From Paracoccus binzhouensis (GTDB taxonomy: Bacteria; Pseudomonadota; Alphaproteobacteria; Rhodobacterales; Rhodobacteraceae): 48,218 bases of DNA. The DNA is taken from the NCBI RefSeq assembly GCF_016446475.1, contig NZ_JAEHFP010000016.1, positions 1 to 48,218 on the forward strand, given 5' to 3'. The position numbers and the translations under genes were made by a program. A model generated the notes under the pieces. The model made no database searches. It was not told the DNA's origin and was given only the letters and a program-made list of their open reading frames with translations. Every line of letters begins with the position of its first letter. Within the stretch, counting starts at the first letter, position 1. Positions 29,016 through 37,596 of the stretch are shown here, in pieces.

Positions 29016-30623
29016 TCAATAGCCAAGGCTTCCGCCAGCGGCAAGCCGTGGCCGCAAGCCTGCGACGATCGCGTCCGCCACCCGCAGCGCATTGGCGGCG
29101 ATGGTCAGGCTGGGATTGACCCCGTTCGAGGTCGGCATGAACGAGGAATCGGCCACATAGAGATTGTCCAGCCCGTGCATCCGGCAGTCGCGGTCCAGCA
29201 CGCTCTCCGCGGGGTCATCGCCAAAGCGCAGCGTGCCGCAGGGATGGGCGAAATTGAGCTGCGGCGAAGCGCCCATGAACATGGCGCGATGCGGCCGGAA
29301 GGCCTGGCGCATCGCCCGGCGAAAGGCGGCGCGGCGGCGGCGCAGCTCGTCCGAGATGTCGTAATGGAAGCGCAGCCGGTCCGTGTCGTCCGTGTCGTCC
29401 GGGGCCGAGAGCACGCGGTTCCCGGCATAGGGCAGGTCCTCGAGCACGCCCACGAACAGCTTGGCATTGCCCAGCAGCCGCGCCGCCGCCATGGCCGGGA
29501 TGCGCAGCCCGTGGCGCAGCGGCCGCAGCCGGCGCAGCGGCGAGCGGTCGAAGCGGCCGTTCAGCGCATGCAGGATCTCGCCGAACCCGGCGGAAAGCCC
29601 CATGGACTGCACGGTGCCGAAGCGCTGCCCGTCGATGAAATACAGGTCGCGCATGCTGATCGAGCGCGCGGCGCCGTCCTCGCCCCGGTCGCGGCCGGCC
29701 CAGATGGCGATGATCTCGCTCAGGTGGAACATCAGGTTGCGGCCGACCAGGTCGTTGCCGTTGCCCAGGCCCTGCGGCCAGGTCTCGCTGCGCGAGCGCA
29801 GCAGCAGCGAGGGCGAGGCCAGCCCGCCCGCCGCCAGGACGTAGCGCTTGGCGCGCAGGGTGAAGTCCTGGCCGTCGCGGCGGCAGGTCACGCCGGTGAC
29901 GCTGGCGCCGTCGGCCTCGATGCGGATGACCGGGCAGCGGTCGATCAGCGCTGCGCGCCCGGTCTCCAGCGCCGGCAGCACCCCGGCCGAGCGGCCGTCC
30001 ATCTTGCAGCGCCGCGGGCAGCGCCGGCCGAAGCAGCTTGCGCAGCCCGGCAGGAAGCGCGCCGCCATATGTGTGCGATAGGGGTGCATCCCCGCCCGCC
30101 GCAGGTCCGACATCAGCGCCGCGTCCGAGGCCGGCAGCGGCAGCACCGGCGGCAGCAGCCGCGCGCCGTTCGGGGCCAGCGGATCGACCTCGCCATTGAT
30201 GTGGAAGTAATCCTCGGCCAGCTCGAACCAGGGCCGCATCTCGTCATAGGAAACCGGCCAGCCGCCGGTCGGATGCGGGGAGCCCTCGACCGATTCCAGG
30301 TCGTGGCGCTCGGGCCGTTCCAGCGTGGCGGCGTAGAAGGCCGAGGTGCCGCCCACCCCGGTGCCGATCATGCCGTCCAGCTCGCACCAGTCGCCGTCCA
30401 GCCGGGCCTCGAGCAGGCGCGGCCAGGCGCCGTTGGCAAGGCGGGTTTCCGGGTCGCGGCTGTCAACGCCCAGGGCGGGCAGGTCGGCATCGCCCAGGTC
30501 CGGGCCTTTTTCCAGGTAGAGAACCGAGAGCCCCGCTTCGGCCAGACGGCGCCCCGCCGTGCCCCCGCCGATACCCGTGCCGATCACGATGGCATCCCAT
30601 TCGCGGGTTCTGAGATCATCCAT
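29016..30623 (-). CDS. GMC-family FAD-dependent oxidoreductase
   Basis: A 535-aa flavoprotein. The N-terminal FAD-binding loop is [12 protein letters not shown] (13-24); substrate-binding segments follow. Near the C-terminus the GMC signature HPCGT (His460) and [14 protein letters not shown] (Asn503) supply the usual catalytic pair. A central Cys-rich stretch, [13 protein letters not shown], is found in the glucose-methanol-choline branch with cholesterol-oxidase-like or gluconate-dehydrogenase-like members and could be structural. No signal peptide. It oxidises an alcohol group of an unidentified substrate. The coding sequence holds a 9-bp tandem repeat encoding DDTDDTD. Start 30623 is chosen for AAGGA-like bases upstream and homology of the first Rossmann strand. 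Confidence 0.9.
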   Translation of the reverse strand: MDDLRTREWDAIVIGTGIGGGTAGRRLAEAGLSVLYLEKGPDLGDADLPALGVDSRDPETRLANGAWPRLLEARLDGDWCELDGMIGTGVGGTSAFYAATLERPERHDLESVEGSPHPTGGWPVSYDEMRPWFELAEDYFHINGEVDPLAPNGARLLPPVLPLPASDAALMSDLRRAGMHPYRTHMAARFLPGCASCFGRRCPRRCKMDGRSAGVLPALETGRAALIDRCPVIRIEADGASVTGVTCRRDGQDFTLRAKRYVLAAGGLASPSLLLRSRSETWPQGLGNGNDLVGRNLMFHLSEIIAIWAGRDRGEDGAARSISMRDLYFIDGQRFGTVQSMGLSAGFGEILHALNGRFDRSPLRRLRPLRHGLRIPAMAAARLLGNAKLFVGVLEDLPYAGNRVLSAPDDTDDTDRLRFHYDISDELRRRRAAFRRAMRQAFRPHRAMFMGASPQLNFAHPCGTLRFGDDPAESVLDRDCRMHGLDNLYVADSSFMPTSNGVNPSLTIAANALRVADAIVAGLRPRLAAGGSLGY

Positions 30624-30873
30624 GAAGGAATCCGTTCGGTTCTGAACTGGTGAAAAAGGCACTGGCTGACAAGGCCTTCTAGTCCCGCGCGGCTTGGCCC
30701 GGCAAGCTGCATGAAAGGACAGGGTGCCGCTGGCTGTGCCGGGCAGGGGGGATTCGGTCCCGCGCCGGGCCCGCCGGGCGCCGGTTCCCGGGGGGCGGAG
30801 GGGGGCGGAGCGGGTGCCGGAGGGAGGCCGGAAAAACTTTTGCGGCCTGTGAAGGTTTTTTGCAGATCCCCCG

Positions 30874-30902
30874 TTGACACCCCCTGCGGCTGGGCTTAAT
30901 CA
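30874..30902 (+). promoter_or_regulatory. Promoter of tRNA-Leu
   Basis: TTGACA at 30874-30879 is a consensus -35 box. After a 17-bp spacer, TAATCA at 30897-30902 is a weak -10. The tRNA begins 18 bp downstream, a normal leader for a tRNA gene. The 250 bp upstream (30624-30873) is very GC-rich with G-runs, and I see no gene in it. Confidence 0.7.
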
Positions 30903-30919
30903 CCCGGCTCACGCGACCT

Positions 30920-31004
30920 GCCCAGGTGGCGGAATTGGTAGACGCGCACGGTTCAGGTCCGTGTGCCGCAAGGCGTGGAGGTTCGAGTCCTCTCCTGGGC
31001 ACCA
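30920..31004 (+). tRNA. tRNA-Leu (anticodon CAG)
   Basis: An 85-nt cloverleaf. Acceptor arms GCCCAGG and CCTGGGC pair perfectly, with discriminator A and an encoded CCA. The anticodon stem CACGG/CCGTG encloses loop TTCAGGT, giving anticodon CAG at 30954-30956 (reads CUG, the dominant Leu codon here). A long variable arm (TGCCGCAAGGCGT) marks class II tRNA-Leu. The T-arm has GGTTCGAGTCC. A terminator follows 6 bp later. Confidence 0.97.
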
Positions 31005-31010
31005 TGAAAC

Positions 31011-31046
31011 AAAAGCCGCGCAAGCCCTTGGGTTTGCGCGGCTTTT
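31011..31046 (+). terminator. Intrinsic terminator after tRNA-Leu
   Basis: AAAAGCCGCGCAA and TTGCGCGGCTTTT form a perfect 13-bp stem, closed by a short CCC/GGG-containing loop and ending in TTTT. This is a strong bidirectional-looking terminator immediately downstream of the tRNA. Confidence 0.9.
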
Positions 31047-31086
31047 GCATTGACGGCCGGGCTGGCCGCCGGTGGCGCGGTCGCTT

Positions 31087-31110
31087 GAGTATTTGGGGAA
31101 CGAAGAAGCC
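31087..31110 (+). repeat. Dispersed intergenic repeat, copy 2
   Basis: GAGTATTTGGGGAACGAAGA followed by AGCC matches, in inverted orientation, the element at 36940-36965. It lies between the tRNA terminator and the Nudix gene. Nothing else is evident in 31047-31225. Confidence 0.65.
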
Positions 31111-31225
31111 GCCAACCCCGGGCCCGGGGCGGGATTGGCGCTGGGATCGGGGCAGGGGCCGGGTCTGGCGCGGGCTGCGGAGCTGCGGGGGCCGGCGGCC
31201 TCGGGCAAGGAAGGGAAGGGGCCGG

Positions 31226-31693
31226 ATGATACCGCGTTTCGGACCGCCGCCGGGGCGGCAAGCCTATCGCCTGCGCCCGGGCGCCTATGCGCTGCTGATC
31301 CGCGACGGCGCGGCGCTGCTGACCTTCCAGCAGGCTCCCGAGCCCGAGTTCCAGCTGCCGGGCGGCGGCATCGACCCGGGCGAATCGGCCCTGGCTGCCC
31401 TGCATCGCGAGGTGCGCGAGGAAACCGGCTGGACCATCGGCATGCCGCGCCGGCTCGGCGCCTATCGCCGCTTCTGCTACATGCCGGAATACGGGTTCTG
31501 GGCCGAGAAGCTGTGTTCGGTCTGGATCGCCCGCCCCGTCGCCCGGCTGGGTCCGCCCGCCGAGCCGGGACACGAGGCGCATTGGCTGCCGCTGCCGCGG
31601 GTCGAGGCGCTGCTGCCCGACCCCGGCTCGCGCGCCTTCGTCCGGGCGGCGCTGCGCCGGCTGGCGGCGGGGCGGTCTGTGCGGGCAGGCTAG
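31226..31693 (+). CDS. Nudix hydrolase
   Basis: A 155-aa Nudix-fold pyrophosphohydrolase. The Nudix box spans residues 47-69 and fits G-x5-E-x7-REUxEExGU exactly (starting GGIDPGE and ending REVREETGW), so the metal-binding glutamates are intact. The overall sequence is MutT/ADP-ribose-pyrophosphatase-like but the substrate is not evident; a nucleoside diphosphate linked to another moiety is expected. ATG 31226 follows AAGGGAAGGGG; the frame is open further upstream through the tRNA, which is not coding. Its TAG stop shares CTAG with the stop of the receiver-PP2C gene on the other strand. Confidence 0.9.
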   Translation: MIPRFGPPPGRQAYRLRPGAYALLIRDGAALLTFQQAPEPEFQLPGGGIDPGESALAALHREVREETGWTIGMPRRLGAYRRFCYMPEYGFWAEKLCSVWIARPVARLGPPAEPGHEAHWLPLPRVEALLPDPGSRAFVRAALRRLAAGRSVRAG

Positions 31694-32970
31694 TCCCAGG
31701 GCATATCGGCCTCCTTCCTGCGTTCGATCAGCACGGCCGAGATGTCGTCGTTGCGCTGTCCGCCGGCATAATGCGCCGCCGACCAGCAGATCGATTCCAG
31801 CAGCGCGTCGCCGCGCAGCGTGGCATTGGTGCGCAGGATCGCCTGCAGCCCTTCCTCGCCCAGGGGCTCACTGCGGGCGTTCTCGGTTTCGGTCAGCCCG
31901 TCCGAAGTGATGAACAGCCGGTCGCCCGGCTCCAGCACCAGCTGCAGCTCCTCGTAATCGGCGCGAGGGAATACCCCGACCGGCAGGCCGCCCTGGCCGA
32001 TCCGCTCGATCCGGCCGTCGGCGCGCTGCAGGACCGGGTGGGGATGGCCCGCCTGCACCAGCCGCAGCCGGCCGCTGAGAAAATCCAGATCGGCATAGAC
32101 CATGGTGAAATAGGAATCGGTGCGCAATTCCTCGAGCATCAGCGCGTTGAGGTGGCGCAGCACCTCGGCCGGCGGGCGGGAATCGTAAAGGCCCAGCTCG
32201 GTGATGCGCAGCGCGACATTGTGATCGGCGGCGCTGGACAGCAGCGCCGCCAGCCGGGCGCTGAGCAGCGCCGCCGCGACGCCATGCCCGGCCACGTCCA
32301 GCGCGAAAAGCCCGATCCGCCGGCCGTTGATCGGGAAGAAGCCCACCAGGTCGCCGCCGATATGGCCGGCCGGGCGCATCAGCAGCGACAGGTCGAAATC
32401 GCCGAACCGCCCGTGGCGTTCGCGCACCAGCCCCTGCTGCAGGCGCTGCGCCTCGCGCAGGTCTCGGTCGATCGCGGCCTGGGTCTCGCGCAGCCGGGCC
32501 AGGGTGGCGCTGAGCTGCGCATTGGCGTTGCGCAGGTTCTCCTCCATCCGCAGGATGCGCTCGCTGGCGGACAGCCGCGCCAGCAGCTCGGCCCCCGAGA
32601 CCGGCTTGGTCATGAATTCGTCGGCGCCGGCCCGCAGCCCCTCGGCGATGTCCTTCTTGTCGTTGCGGGTGGTCAGCAGGATGAAATAGCCGTAGCGGTC
32701 CGACTGCATGTCGCGGAACCGGCGGCAGAATTCCAGCCCGCTCTGGCCCGGCATCATCCAGTCCGAGATCACGATGTCCGGCCGGCGCTCCAGGCAGATG
32801 CGCATCGCTTCCTCGCCGCCCGCGGCCTCGACCACCTGGTAGCCGGCGCGGATCAGCTGCACGGCCAGCGTGCGCCGCTGCGCCCGGCTGTCGTCGACAA
32901 GCAGCACCAGCCGCGAATGCTGCGGGATCGAATTCACGGCCTGGCTGTCGAGGATCATCATGCCGAGCAT
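31690..32970 (-). CDS. Response regulator with PP2C-type (SpoIIE/RsbU) phosphatase output
   Basis: A 426-aa protein. Residues 20-135 form a receiver domain: acidic pair Asp26/Asp27, phosphoacceptor Asp70 (ISDWMMPG) and Lys122 (TKP). A coiled-coil linker (about 138-185, NANAQLSATLARLRETQ) leads to a PP2C phosphatase domain (about 190-420) with metal-binding Asp207 (GGDLVG), Asp225 (DVAGHG), Asp357 (TSDGLTE) and Asp408/409 (RNDDIS). Such proteins dephosphorylate anti-anti-sigma factors in partner-switching pathways. It is divergent from a lone HPt protein, the obvious phosphodonor. RbaY of Rhodobacter capsulatus is, from memory, a similar protein affecting gene-transfer-agent production. A second ATG lies three codons in. 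Confidence 0.93.
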   Translation of the reverse strand: MLGMMILDSQAVNSIPQHSRLVLLVDDSRAQRRTLAVQLIRAGYQVVEAAGGEEAMRICLERRPDIVISDWMMPGQSGLEFCRRFRDMQSDRYGYFILLTTRNDKKDIAEGLRAGADEFMTKPVSGAELLARLSASERILRMEENLRNANAQLSATLARLRETQAAIDRDLREAQRLQQGLVRERHGRFGDFDLSLLMRPAGHIGGDLVGFFPINGRRIGLFALDVAGHGVAAALLSARLAALLSSAADHNVALRITELGLYDSRPPAEVLRHLNALMLEELRTDSYFTMVYADLDFLSGRLRLVQAGHPHPVLQRADGRIERIGQGGLPVGVFPRADYEELQLVLEPGDRLFITSDGLTETENARSEPLGEEGLQAILRTNATLRGDALLESICWSAAHYAGGQRNDDISAVLIERRKEADMPWD

Positions 32971-32996
32971 CTAAACCGTCGGGTCTGAAAACTCCG

Positions 32997-33022
32997 TTAA
33001 TCGTGACAATTTTCACGATTAA
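32997..33022. promoter_or_regulatory. Perfect inverted repeat between HPt and receiver-PP2C genes
   Basis: TTAATCGTGA and TCACGATTAA are perfect 10-bp arms separated by CAATTT. The site lies 26 bp upstream of the receiver-PP2C start and 57 bp upstream of the HPt start, in an otherwise AT-richer intergenic region. It is well placed to control both genes through a dimeric regulator. Confidence 0.75.
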
Positions 33023-33079
33023 CACGCGGTAGATGAATCTTCTGCTATCCTGGGGGCATGATTCCTCCGAGGGTTGTAC

Positions 33080-33430
33080 ATGCTGGACTGGAACCGGATC
33101 AACGAGCTGCGCGGCGAAGTCGGCGACGACGAGTTCCAGACCATCCTGGAACTGTTCCTGGACGAGGTCGAAGGGGTGATGATGCGCCTGTCGGGCCAGG
33201 ATGCGCTGCGGCTGGAAACCGACCTGCATTTCCTCAAGGGCTGCGCCTGGAACCTGGGCTTTGCGGATTTCGGTCATCTCTGCGACGAGGGAGAGCGGCA
33301 TGCCTCGCAGGGCAAGCCGCGCGATATCTGCCTCGAGCGGTTGCTGCGCGCCTATTCCGAATCGAAACAGGCGCTGATGCGCCGCCTGGATGCAGAGCGG
33401 TATCCGCCCCTGCCGGCGCGCCATGCCTGA
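33080..33430 (+). CDS. Histidine phosphotransfer (HPt) protein
   Basis: A 116-aa all-helical HPt domain with the canonical phosphorylation motif H-x-L-K-G-x5-G at His50 (HFLKGCAWNLG). No other domain is present, so it is a free phosphotransfer shuttle between a hybrid kinase encoded elsewhere and a receiver. The receiver-PP2C protein encoded divergently 109 bp away is the likely target. ATG 33080 has GAGGG six bases upstream; a TTG two codons earlier is not needed. Confidence 0.9.
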   Translation: MLDWNRINELRGEVGDDEFQTILELFLDEVEGVMMRLSGQDALRLETDLHFLKGCAWNLGFADFGHLCDEGERHASQGKPRDICLERLLRAYSESKQALMRRLDAERYPPLPARHA

Positions 33431-33452
33431 GCCGGGGCGCCACGGGCCGCCG

Positions 33453-33487
33453 GATCACGGGGTGTCAGATCACGGGGCGTCAGATCA
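33453..33487. repeat. 15-bp tandem repeat at the ilvA 3' end
   Basis: Units GATCACGGGGTGTCA (33453-33467) and GATCACGGGGCGTCA (33468-33482), then a partial third GATCA. The repeat covers the ilvA stop codon and most of the 49-bp gap to the HPt gene. It could lengthen or shorten the convergent intergenic region. Confidence 0.8.
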
Positions 33488-34718
33488 GGAACTCGGCCAG
33501 CACCGGGTCGCGGGTGATGTCGCGATAGCCGATCCCCGCCGATTCCAGCCTTTCGCAGATCTGTTCCAGGTTGCCGGGGACGGTGGTCTCGATGCCGATC
33601 AGGACCGAGCCGAAATTGCGCGCCGATTTCTTCAGGTATTCGAAGCGGGCGATGTCGTCCTCGGGGCCGAGCAGCTGCAGGAAGTCGCGCAAGGCGCCGG
33701 GCCGCTGCGGCATGCGCAGGATGAAATAGCGCTTGAGGCCCGAGAAACGCTGGGCGCGCTCCTTGACCTCGGGCAGGCGCTCGAAGTCGAAATTGCCGCC
33801 CGAGCAGATGCAGACCACACGCTTGCCGGCCAGCTCGGGCATGTCGCGCAAGACGTCCACCGCCAGCGCCCCGGCGGGTTCCAGCACGATGCCCTCGATG
33901 TTCAGCATCTCCAGCATGGTGGCGCAGATGCGGTCCTCGGGCGCGGTATGGACCCGGTCGGCGCCGAAGCCGGCAAGGGCGCGAAACGGCAGGTCGCCGA
34001 TCCGCGCCACCGCGGCGCCGTCGACGAAATTGTCCACCGCCGGTAGGGTTACCGGCGCACCGGCCAGCAGCGCCTCGCGCAGGCTGGCCCCGCCTTCCGG
34101 CTCGGCGAATTCGGCCTGCGTGCCGGGCGCCAGCTCGGCCAGCAGCCGGGTCACGCCGGCGGCCAGCCCGCCGCCGCCGACCGGCAGCACCACCACGTCC
34201 GGCGCCCCGCCCAGCTGATCGAGCAGTTCCAGCCCGACCGTGGCCTGCCCCTCGATGATGTCCGGGTCGTCGAAGGGCGACAGGAAGGTCGCGCCCTGCG
34301 TGCGGGCGAAGTCCTGCGCCGCAGCCAGGGTCTGGTCGAAATAGTCGCCGGTCAGCACGATCTCGATGGCGCCGTTGCCGAAGATGCGGGTCTTGTCGAT
34401 CTTCTGCCGGGGCGTGGTGACCGGCATGAAGATCGTGCCTTTGGTTCCGAAATGCCGGCAGGCGAAGGCCATGCCCTGGGCATGGTTGCCGGCGCTGGCG
34501 CAGACGAAATGCCCCGGCGATCCGGCGCCGATCTTGCGCATGGCGTTGAAGGCGCCGCGCAGCTTGTAGCTGCGCACCGGCGTCAGGTCTTCGCGTTTCA
34601 GCCAGATCTCGGCGCCGTATTTCGCCGAGAGGTGGTCGTTCTTCTGCAGGGGCGTCGGCTCGAAGAGGTCGCGCAGCGCGATCTCTGCCTGGCGGACAGA
34701 GGCGGCAAAGTTTTCCAT
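33480..34718 (-). CDS. ilvA: Threonine ammonia-lyase IlvA
   Basis: A 412-aa PLP enzyme that deaminates L-threonine to 2-oxobutyrate, the first committed step to isoleucine. The PLP lysine is Lys52 (SYKLRGA); the phosphate-binding loop is [10 protein letters not shown]; the segment SAGNHAQG contacts the cofactor ring. A C-terminal regulatory domain (from about 325, [17 protein letters not shown]) is a single ACT-like module, so it is the biosynthetic, isoleucine-sensitive type with one rather than two regulatory repeats. Start 34718 gives a proper N-terminus; the frame runs on upstream without conserved sequence. Confidence 0.95.
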   Translation of the reverse strand: MENFAASVRQAEIALRDLFEPTPLQKNDHLSAKYGAEIWLKREDLTPVRSYKLRGAFNAMRKIGAGSPGHFVCASAGNHAQGMAFACRHFGTKGTIFMPVTTPRQKIDKTRIFGNGAIEIVLTGDYFDQTLAAAQDFARTQGATFLSPFDDPDIIEGQATVGLELLDQLGGAPDVVVLPVGGGGLAAGVTRLLAELAPGTQAEFAEPEGGASLREALLAGAPVTLPAVDNFVDGAAVARIGDLPFRALAGFGADRVHTAPEDRICATMLEMLNIEGIVLEPAGALAVDVLRDMPELAGKRVVCICSGGNFDFERLPEVKERAQRFSGLKRYFILRMPQRPGALRDFLQLLGPEDDIARFEYLKKSARNFGSVLIGIETTVPGNLEQICERLESAGIGYRDITRDPVLAEFLI

Positions 34719-34767
34719 GTCCCGGCCATGGCGCGATACGCGCGGATTCGCAAGGGTTTTCGCGCTC

Positions 34768-35475
34768 TCAGCGCAGCGGCCGGCCTTCGACGTAATGGCC
34801 GTAAAGGGTGGTGATGACCGACAGGTTGAACAGCGCCAGCCCCAGATAAGCCAGGACCAGGGCGGCCGATGCGACATATTGCGGCGCATCCTCGGTTCGC
34901 AGGCCTTCCGTCACGGCGGCAAGCCCGCCCAGGATGATGAAAAGCCCGCCCATCATTGCGGTCACCGCTTCGACGACACCGTTCTCTTGCCCCGTCGCGC
35001 GCCAGGCGTCGCGCAGGCCAAGCTGCCGGCCAAGCGCCGCGGCGACCAGCTTGGGCGACAGGCGCAAGCCGATCCAGAGGGCGAGGATGCCGATGAGAAG
35101 CTCTATCCAGCCCCCACGCGCCGCCGGCAGCACCAGTTGCAGGGGCAGGGCCGCCAGCCCTCCCAGGAAGGAGATCGCCACCCACCAGCCGAAATAGGCC
35201 GCGACCCGATCCCAATCCCGCTCCGGCCCGGTCTCGTTGAGCAACACGTAGCGATGCCAGTGGACCGCGACCGAGAAGAGCAGGGCAAGGGCAAGAACCA
35301 TGCCCAGGAGGCCCAAGGGGAAGGCGGCGGGCCAGGCGACCATGGCCATGGCCGAGCACAGGATCACGAGCACCGCCCCCAGCACGCGCGGCCCGGCGAT
35401 CCGTGCGCTTGCGGCCAGATTGCCGGTGACTTGGCGCCGGGAATGACGAAGAATTGCAGTGGCCTTGGCGAACAC
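34768..35475 (-). CDS. Multi-pass membrane protein of unknown function
   Basis: A protein of about 235 aa with roughly six hydrophobic segments (for example [63 protein letters not shown]). Short polar loops include [19 protein letters not shown], a motif I have seen in uncharacterised Rhodobacteraceae membrane proteins but cannot assign. The start is uncertain: GTG 35475 has AGAGG upstream. It sits between ilvA (same strand, 49 bp) and divergent argG with no functional clue. Confidence 0.7.
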   Translation of the reverse strand: MFAKATAILRHSRRQVTGNLAASARIAGPRVLGAVLVILCSAMAMVAWPAAFPLGLLGMVLALALLFSVAVHWHRYVLLNETGPERDWDRVAAYFGWWVAISFLGGLAALPLQLVLPAARGGWIELLIGILALWIGLRLSPKLVAAALGRQLGLRDAWRATGQENGVVEAVTAMMGGLFIILGGLAAVTEGLRTEDAPQYVASAALVLAYLGLALFNLSVITTLYGHYVEGRPLR

Positions 35476-35524
35476 GGCGCCTCTCTCGCTATAGGTGTCC
35501 CAAGGTTTGCCAGTTCCGCGGGGC

Positions 35525-35550
35525 ATTGGCCAGCCCGGCATCCGGCCAAT
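35525..35550. promoter_or_regulatory. Dyad upstream of argG
   Basis: ATTGGCC and GGCCAAT form 7-bp arms around a 12-bp centre that itself holds CCGG/CCGG, 72 bp before the argG start. It could be an operator for argG or a leader hairpin. No known arginine-regulator site is recognisable. Confidence 0.4.
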
Positions 35551-35622
35551 GATGGAGCAGCCCCTTGTGACAACCGGCGAATGCGCCTATTCCCTGCCGA
35601 AATTTCACTGGGGGTCATCCGC

Positions 35623-36849
35623 ATGTCCGACGCGCCGAAGAAAGTCGTCCTTGCCTATTCGGGCGGGCTCGACACCTCGATCATCCTGAAATGGCTGCAG
35701 ACCGAATACGGCTGCGAGGTCATCACCTTCACCGCCGACCTCGGCCAGGGCGAGGAGCTGGAGCCGGCGCGCCAGAAGGCCGAGTTGCTGGGCATCAAGC
35801 CGGAAAACATCCACATCGTCGACGTGCGCGAGGAATTCGTGCGCGATTTCGTCTTCCCGATGTTCCGCGCCAATGCGGTCTACGAGGGGCTCTATCTGCT
35901 CGGCACCTCGATCGCCCGGCCGCTGATCTCCAAGCACCTGGTCGAGATCGCGCATCAGCACGGCGCCGATGCCGTCGCCCATGGCGCCACCGGCAAGGGC
36001 AACGACCAGGTCCGGTTCGAGCTGTCGGCCTATGCGCTCGACCCGTCGATCAAGGTGATCGCGCCCTGGCGGGAATGGGATCTGACCTCGCGCACCCGGC
36101 TGATCGAGTTCGCCGAACAGAACCAGATCCCGATCGCCAAGGACAAGCGCGGCGAGGCGCCCTTCAGCGTCGACGCCAACCTGCTGCACACCTCGAGCGA
36201 GGGCAAGGCGCTGGAAAACCCGGCCGAGGAAGCGCCCGACTACGTCTACCAGCGCACCGTCAGCCCCGAGGAGGCGCCCGACCAGCCCGAATATCTCGAG
36301 ATCGGCTTCGAGCGCGGCGATGCGGTCTCGATCAACGGCGAGGCGCTGTCGCCTGCCACCATCCTGACCCGGCTGAACGAATACGGCCGCAAGCACGGCA
36401 TCGGCCGGCTGGACTTCGTGGAAAACCGCTTCGTCGGCATGAAGTCGCGCGGCATCTACGAGACCCCCGGCGGCACCATCCTGCTGGAAGCGCATCGCGG
36501 CATCGAGCAGATCACGCTCGACAGCGGCGCCGGCCACCTCAAGGATTCGATCATGCCGCGCTATGCCGAGCTGATCTATAACGGCTTCTGGTATTCGCCC
36601 GAGCGCGAGATGCTGCAGGCGCTGATCGACAAGAGCCAGGAGCATGTGACCGGCACCGTGCGGCTGAAACTCTACAAGGGCAGCGCCCATACCGTCGGCC
36701 GCTGGTCGGAGCATTCGCTCTACAGCGAAAAGCACGTCACCTTCGAGGACGATGCCGGCGCCTATGACCAGAAGGACGCGGCGGGCTTCATCCGTCTGAA
36801 CGCGCTGCGCCTGAAGCTGGTGGCGAACCGTAACGCCCGCTTCAAGTAA
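35623..36849 (+). CDS. argG: Argininosuccinate synthase ArgG
   Basis: A 408-aa enzyme that joins citrulline and aspartate with ATP to form argininosuccinate in arginine biosynthesis. The PP-loop is AYSGGLDTS (11-19). Other family blocks are [36 protein letters not shown] and [14 protein letters not shown]. Length and composition match type 1 ArgG. ATG 35623 follows GGGGG. It is monocistronic, with a strong terminator 20 bp past the stop. Confidence 0.97.
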   Translation: MSDAPKKVVLAYSGGLDTSIILKWLQTEYGCEVITFTADLGQGEELEPARQKAELLGIKPENIHIVDVREEFVRDFVFPMFRANAVYEGLYLLGTSIARPLISKHLVEIAHQHGADAVAHGATGKGNDQVRFELSAYALDPSIKVIAPWREWDLTSRTRLIEFAEQNQIPIAKDKRGEAPFSVDANLLHTSSEGKALENPAEEAPDYVYQRTVSPEEAPDQPEYLEIGFERGDAVSINGEALSPATILTRLNEYGRKHGIGRLDFVENRFVGMKSRGIYETPGGTILLEAHRGIEQITLDSGAGHLKDSIMPRYAELIYNGFWYSPEREMLQALIDKSQEHVTGTVRLKLYKGSAHTVGRWSEHSLYSEKHVTFEDDAGAYDQKDAAGFIRLNALRLKLVANRNARFK

Positions 36850-36868
36850 CCGCACCCGCATTGCATGC

Positions 36869-36899
36869 AAAAGGCCGCGGGCAGGTTCCGCGGCCTTTT
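36869..36899 (+). terminator. Intrinsic terminator after argG
   Basis: AAAAGGCCGCGG and CCGCGGCCTTTT form a perfect 12-bp stem with loop GCAGGTT and a TTTT tail, 20 bp after the argG stop. Confidence 0.92.
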
Positions 36900-36939
36900 C
36901 GCTGGCCGTCCCGCGCGCCATCGACGCACGGGGCTGGCC

Positions 36940-36965
36940 GGCTTCTTCGTTCCCCCAAATACCCC
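36940..36965 (-). repeat. Dispersed intergenic repeat, copy 3
   Basis: GGCTTCTTCGTTCCCCCAAA followed by TACCCC is the reverse complement of the element at 31087-31110 with small differences. The copies share GTATTTGGGG, GAACGAAGAAGCC. Nothing else is apparent in the 225-bp gap 36850-37074 apart from the argG terminator. Confidence 0.65.
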
Positions 36966-37074
36966 CGCCGGAGGCGCCCGCCCCTCGTTCACTGCTCCCC
37001 GGCTTCCCCGCTTGGGGAACCTCGGCGGCCATAGCGCGTTCGCCCGCAGGCAACGCCCAGGGAGGAAACCGGAC

Positions 37075-37554
37075 ATGACCATGGCCAAGAACACCGTCTG
37101 CCTCTGGTATGACAAGGATGCCGAGGCGGCCGCCCGCTTCTATGCCCAGACCTTTCCCGACAGCGCCGTCACCGCGGTGCGGCGCGCGCCCAGCGATTTT
37201 CCGTCAGGCAAGGCGGGCGATGTGCTGCTGGTCGAGTTCACCGTCGCGGGCATCCCCTGCGTCGGCCTGAACGGCGGCCCGACCTTCCGGCACAACGAAG
37301 CGTTCTCGTTCCAGATCGCCACCGACGACCAGCAGGAAACCGACCGCTACTGGGATGCCATCGTCGGCAATGGCGGCCAGGAAAGCGCCTGCGGCTGGTG
37401 CAAGGACAGGTGGGGCATTTCCTGGCAGATCACGCCGCGCGTGCTGACCGATGCGCTGGCCGCCGGCGGCGACGAGGCGAAACGCGCCTTCGAGGCGATG
37501 ATGGAGATGACCCGCATCGACGTCGCGGCCATAGAGGCGGCGCGGCGCGGCTGA
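37075..37554 (+). CDS. VOC-family protein (PhnB-like)
   Basis: A 159-aa protein of the vicinal oxygen chelate/glyoxalase superfamily, the branch annotated as PhnB or 3-demethylubiquinone-9 methyltransferase-like. Visible features are WYDKDAEAAARFYAQTFPDS, the substrate loop GLNGGPTFRHNEAFSFQI, and CGWCKDRWGISWQITP near residue 107, all typical of this group. The biochemical role of the family is mostly unknown. ATG 37075 follows GGGAGGAAACCGGAC. It is 42 bp upstream of mogA, possibly one transcript. Confidence 0.88.
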   Translation: MTMAKNTVCLWYDKDAEAAARFYAQTFPDSAVTAVRRAPSDFPSGKAGDVLLVEFTVAGIPCVGLNGGPTFRHNEAFSFQIATDDQQETDRYWDAIVGNGGQESACGWCKDRWGISWQITPRVLTDALAAGGDEAKRAFEAMMEMTRIDVAAIEAARRG

Positions 37555-37596
37555 GCCGCGCTTCCCTTCCCGCGCCGCCTGCGGCAGGATGCGGGC

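Noticed and set aside
29385..29410. Tandem GTGTCGTCC repeat in the GMC oxidoreductase gene
   Set aside because: In-frame 9-bp duplication giving DDTDDTD. It is a minor coding repeat that does not change the reading frame.
30926..31225. Upstream extension of the Nudix reading frame
   Set aside because: It would run through the tRNA-Leu gene and its terminator; the ATG at 31226 has a good ribosome site.
32997..33022. CtrA-binding site
   Set aside because: TTAA occurs at each end of the dyad, but 18 bp apart rather than the 7 bp needed for TTAA-N7-TTAA.
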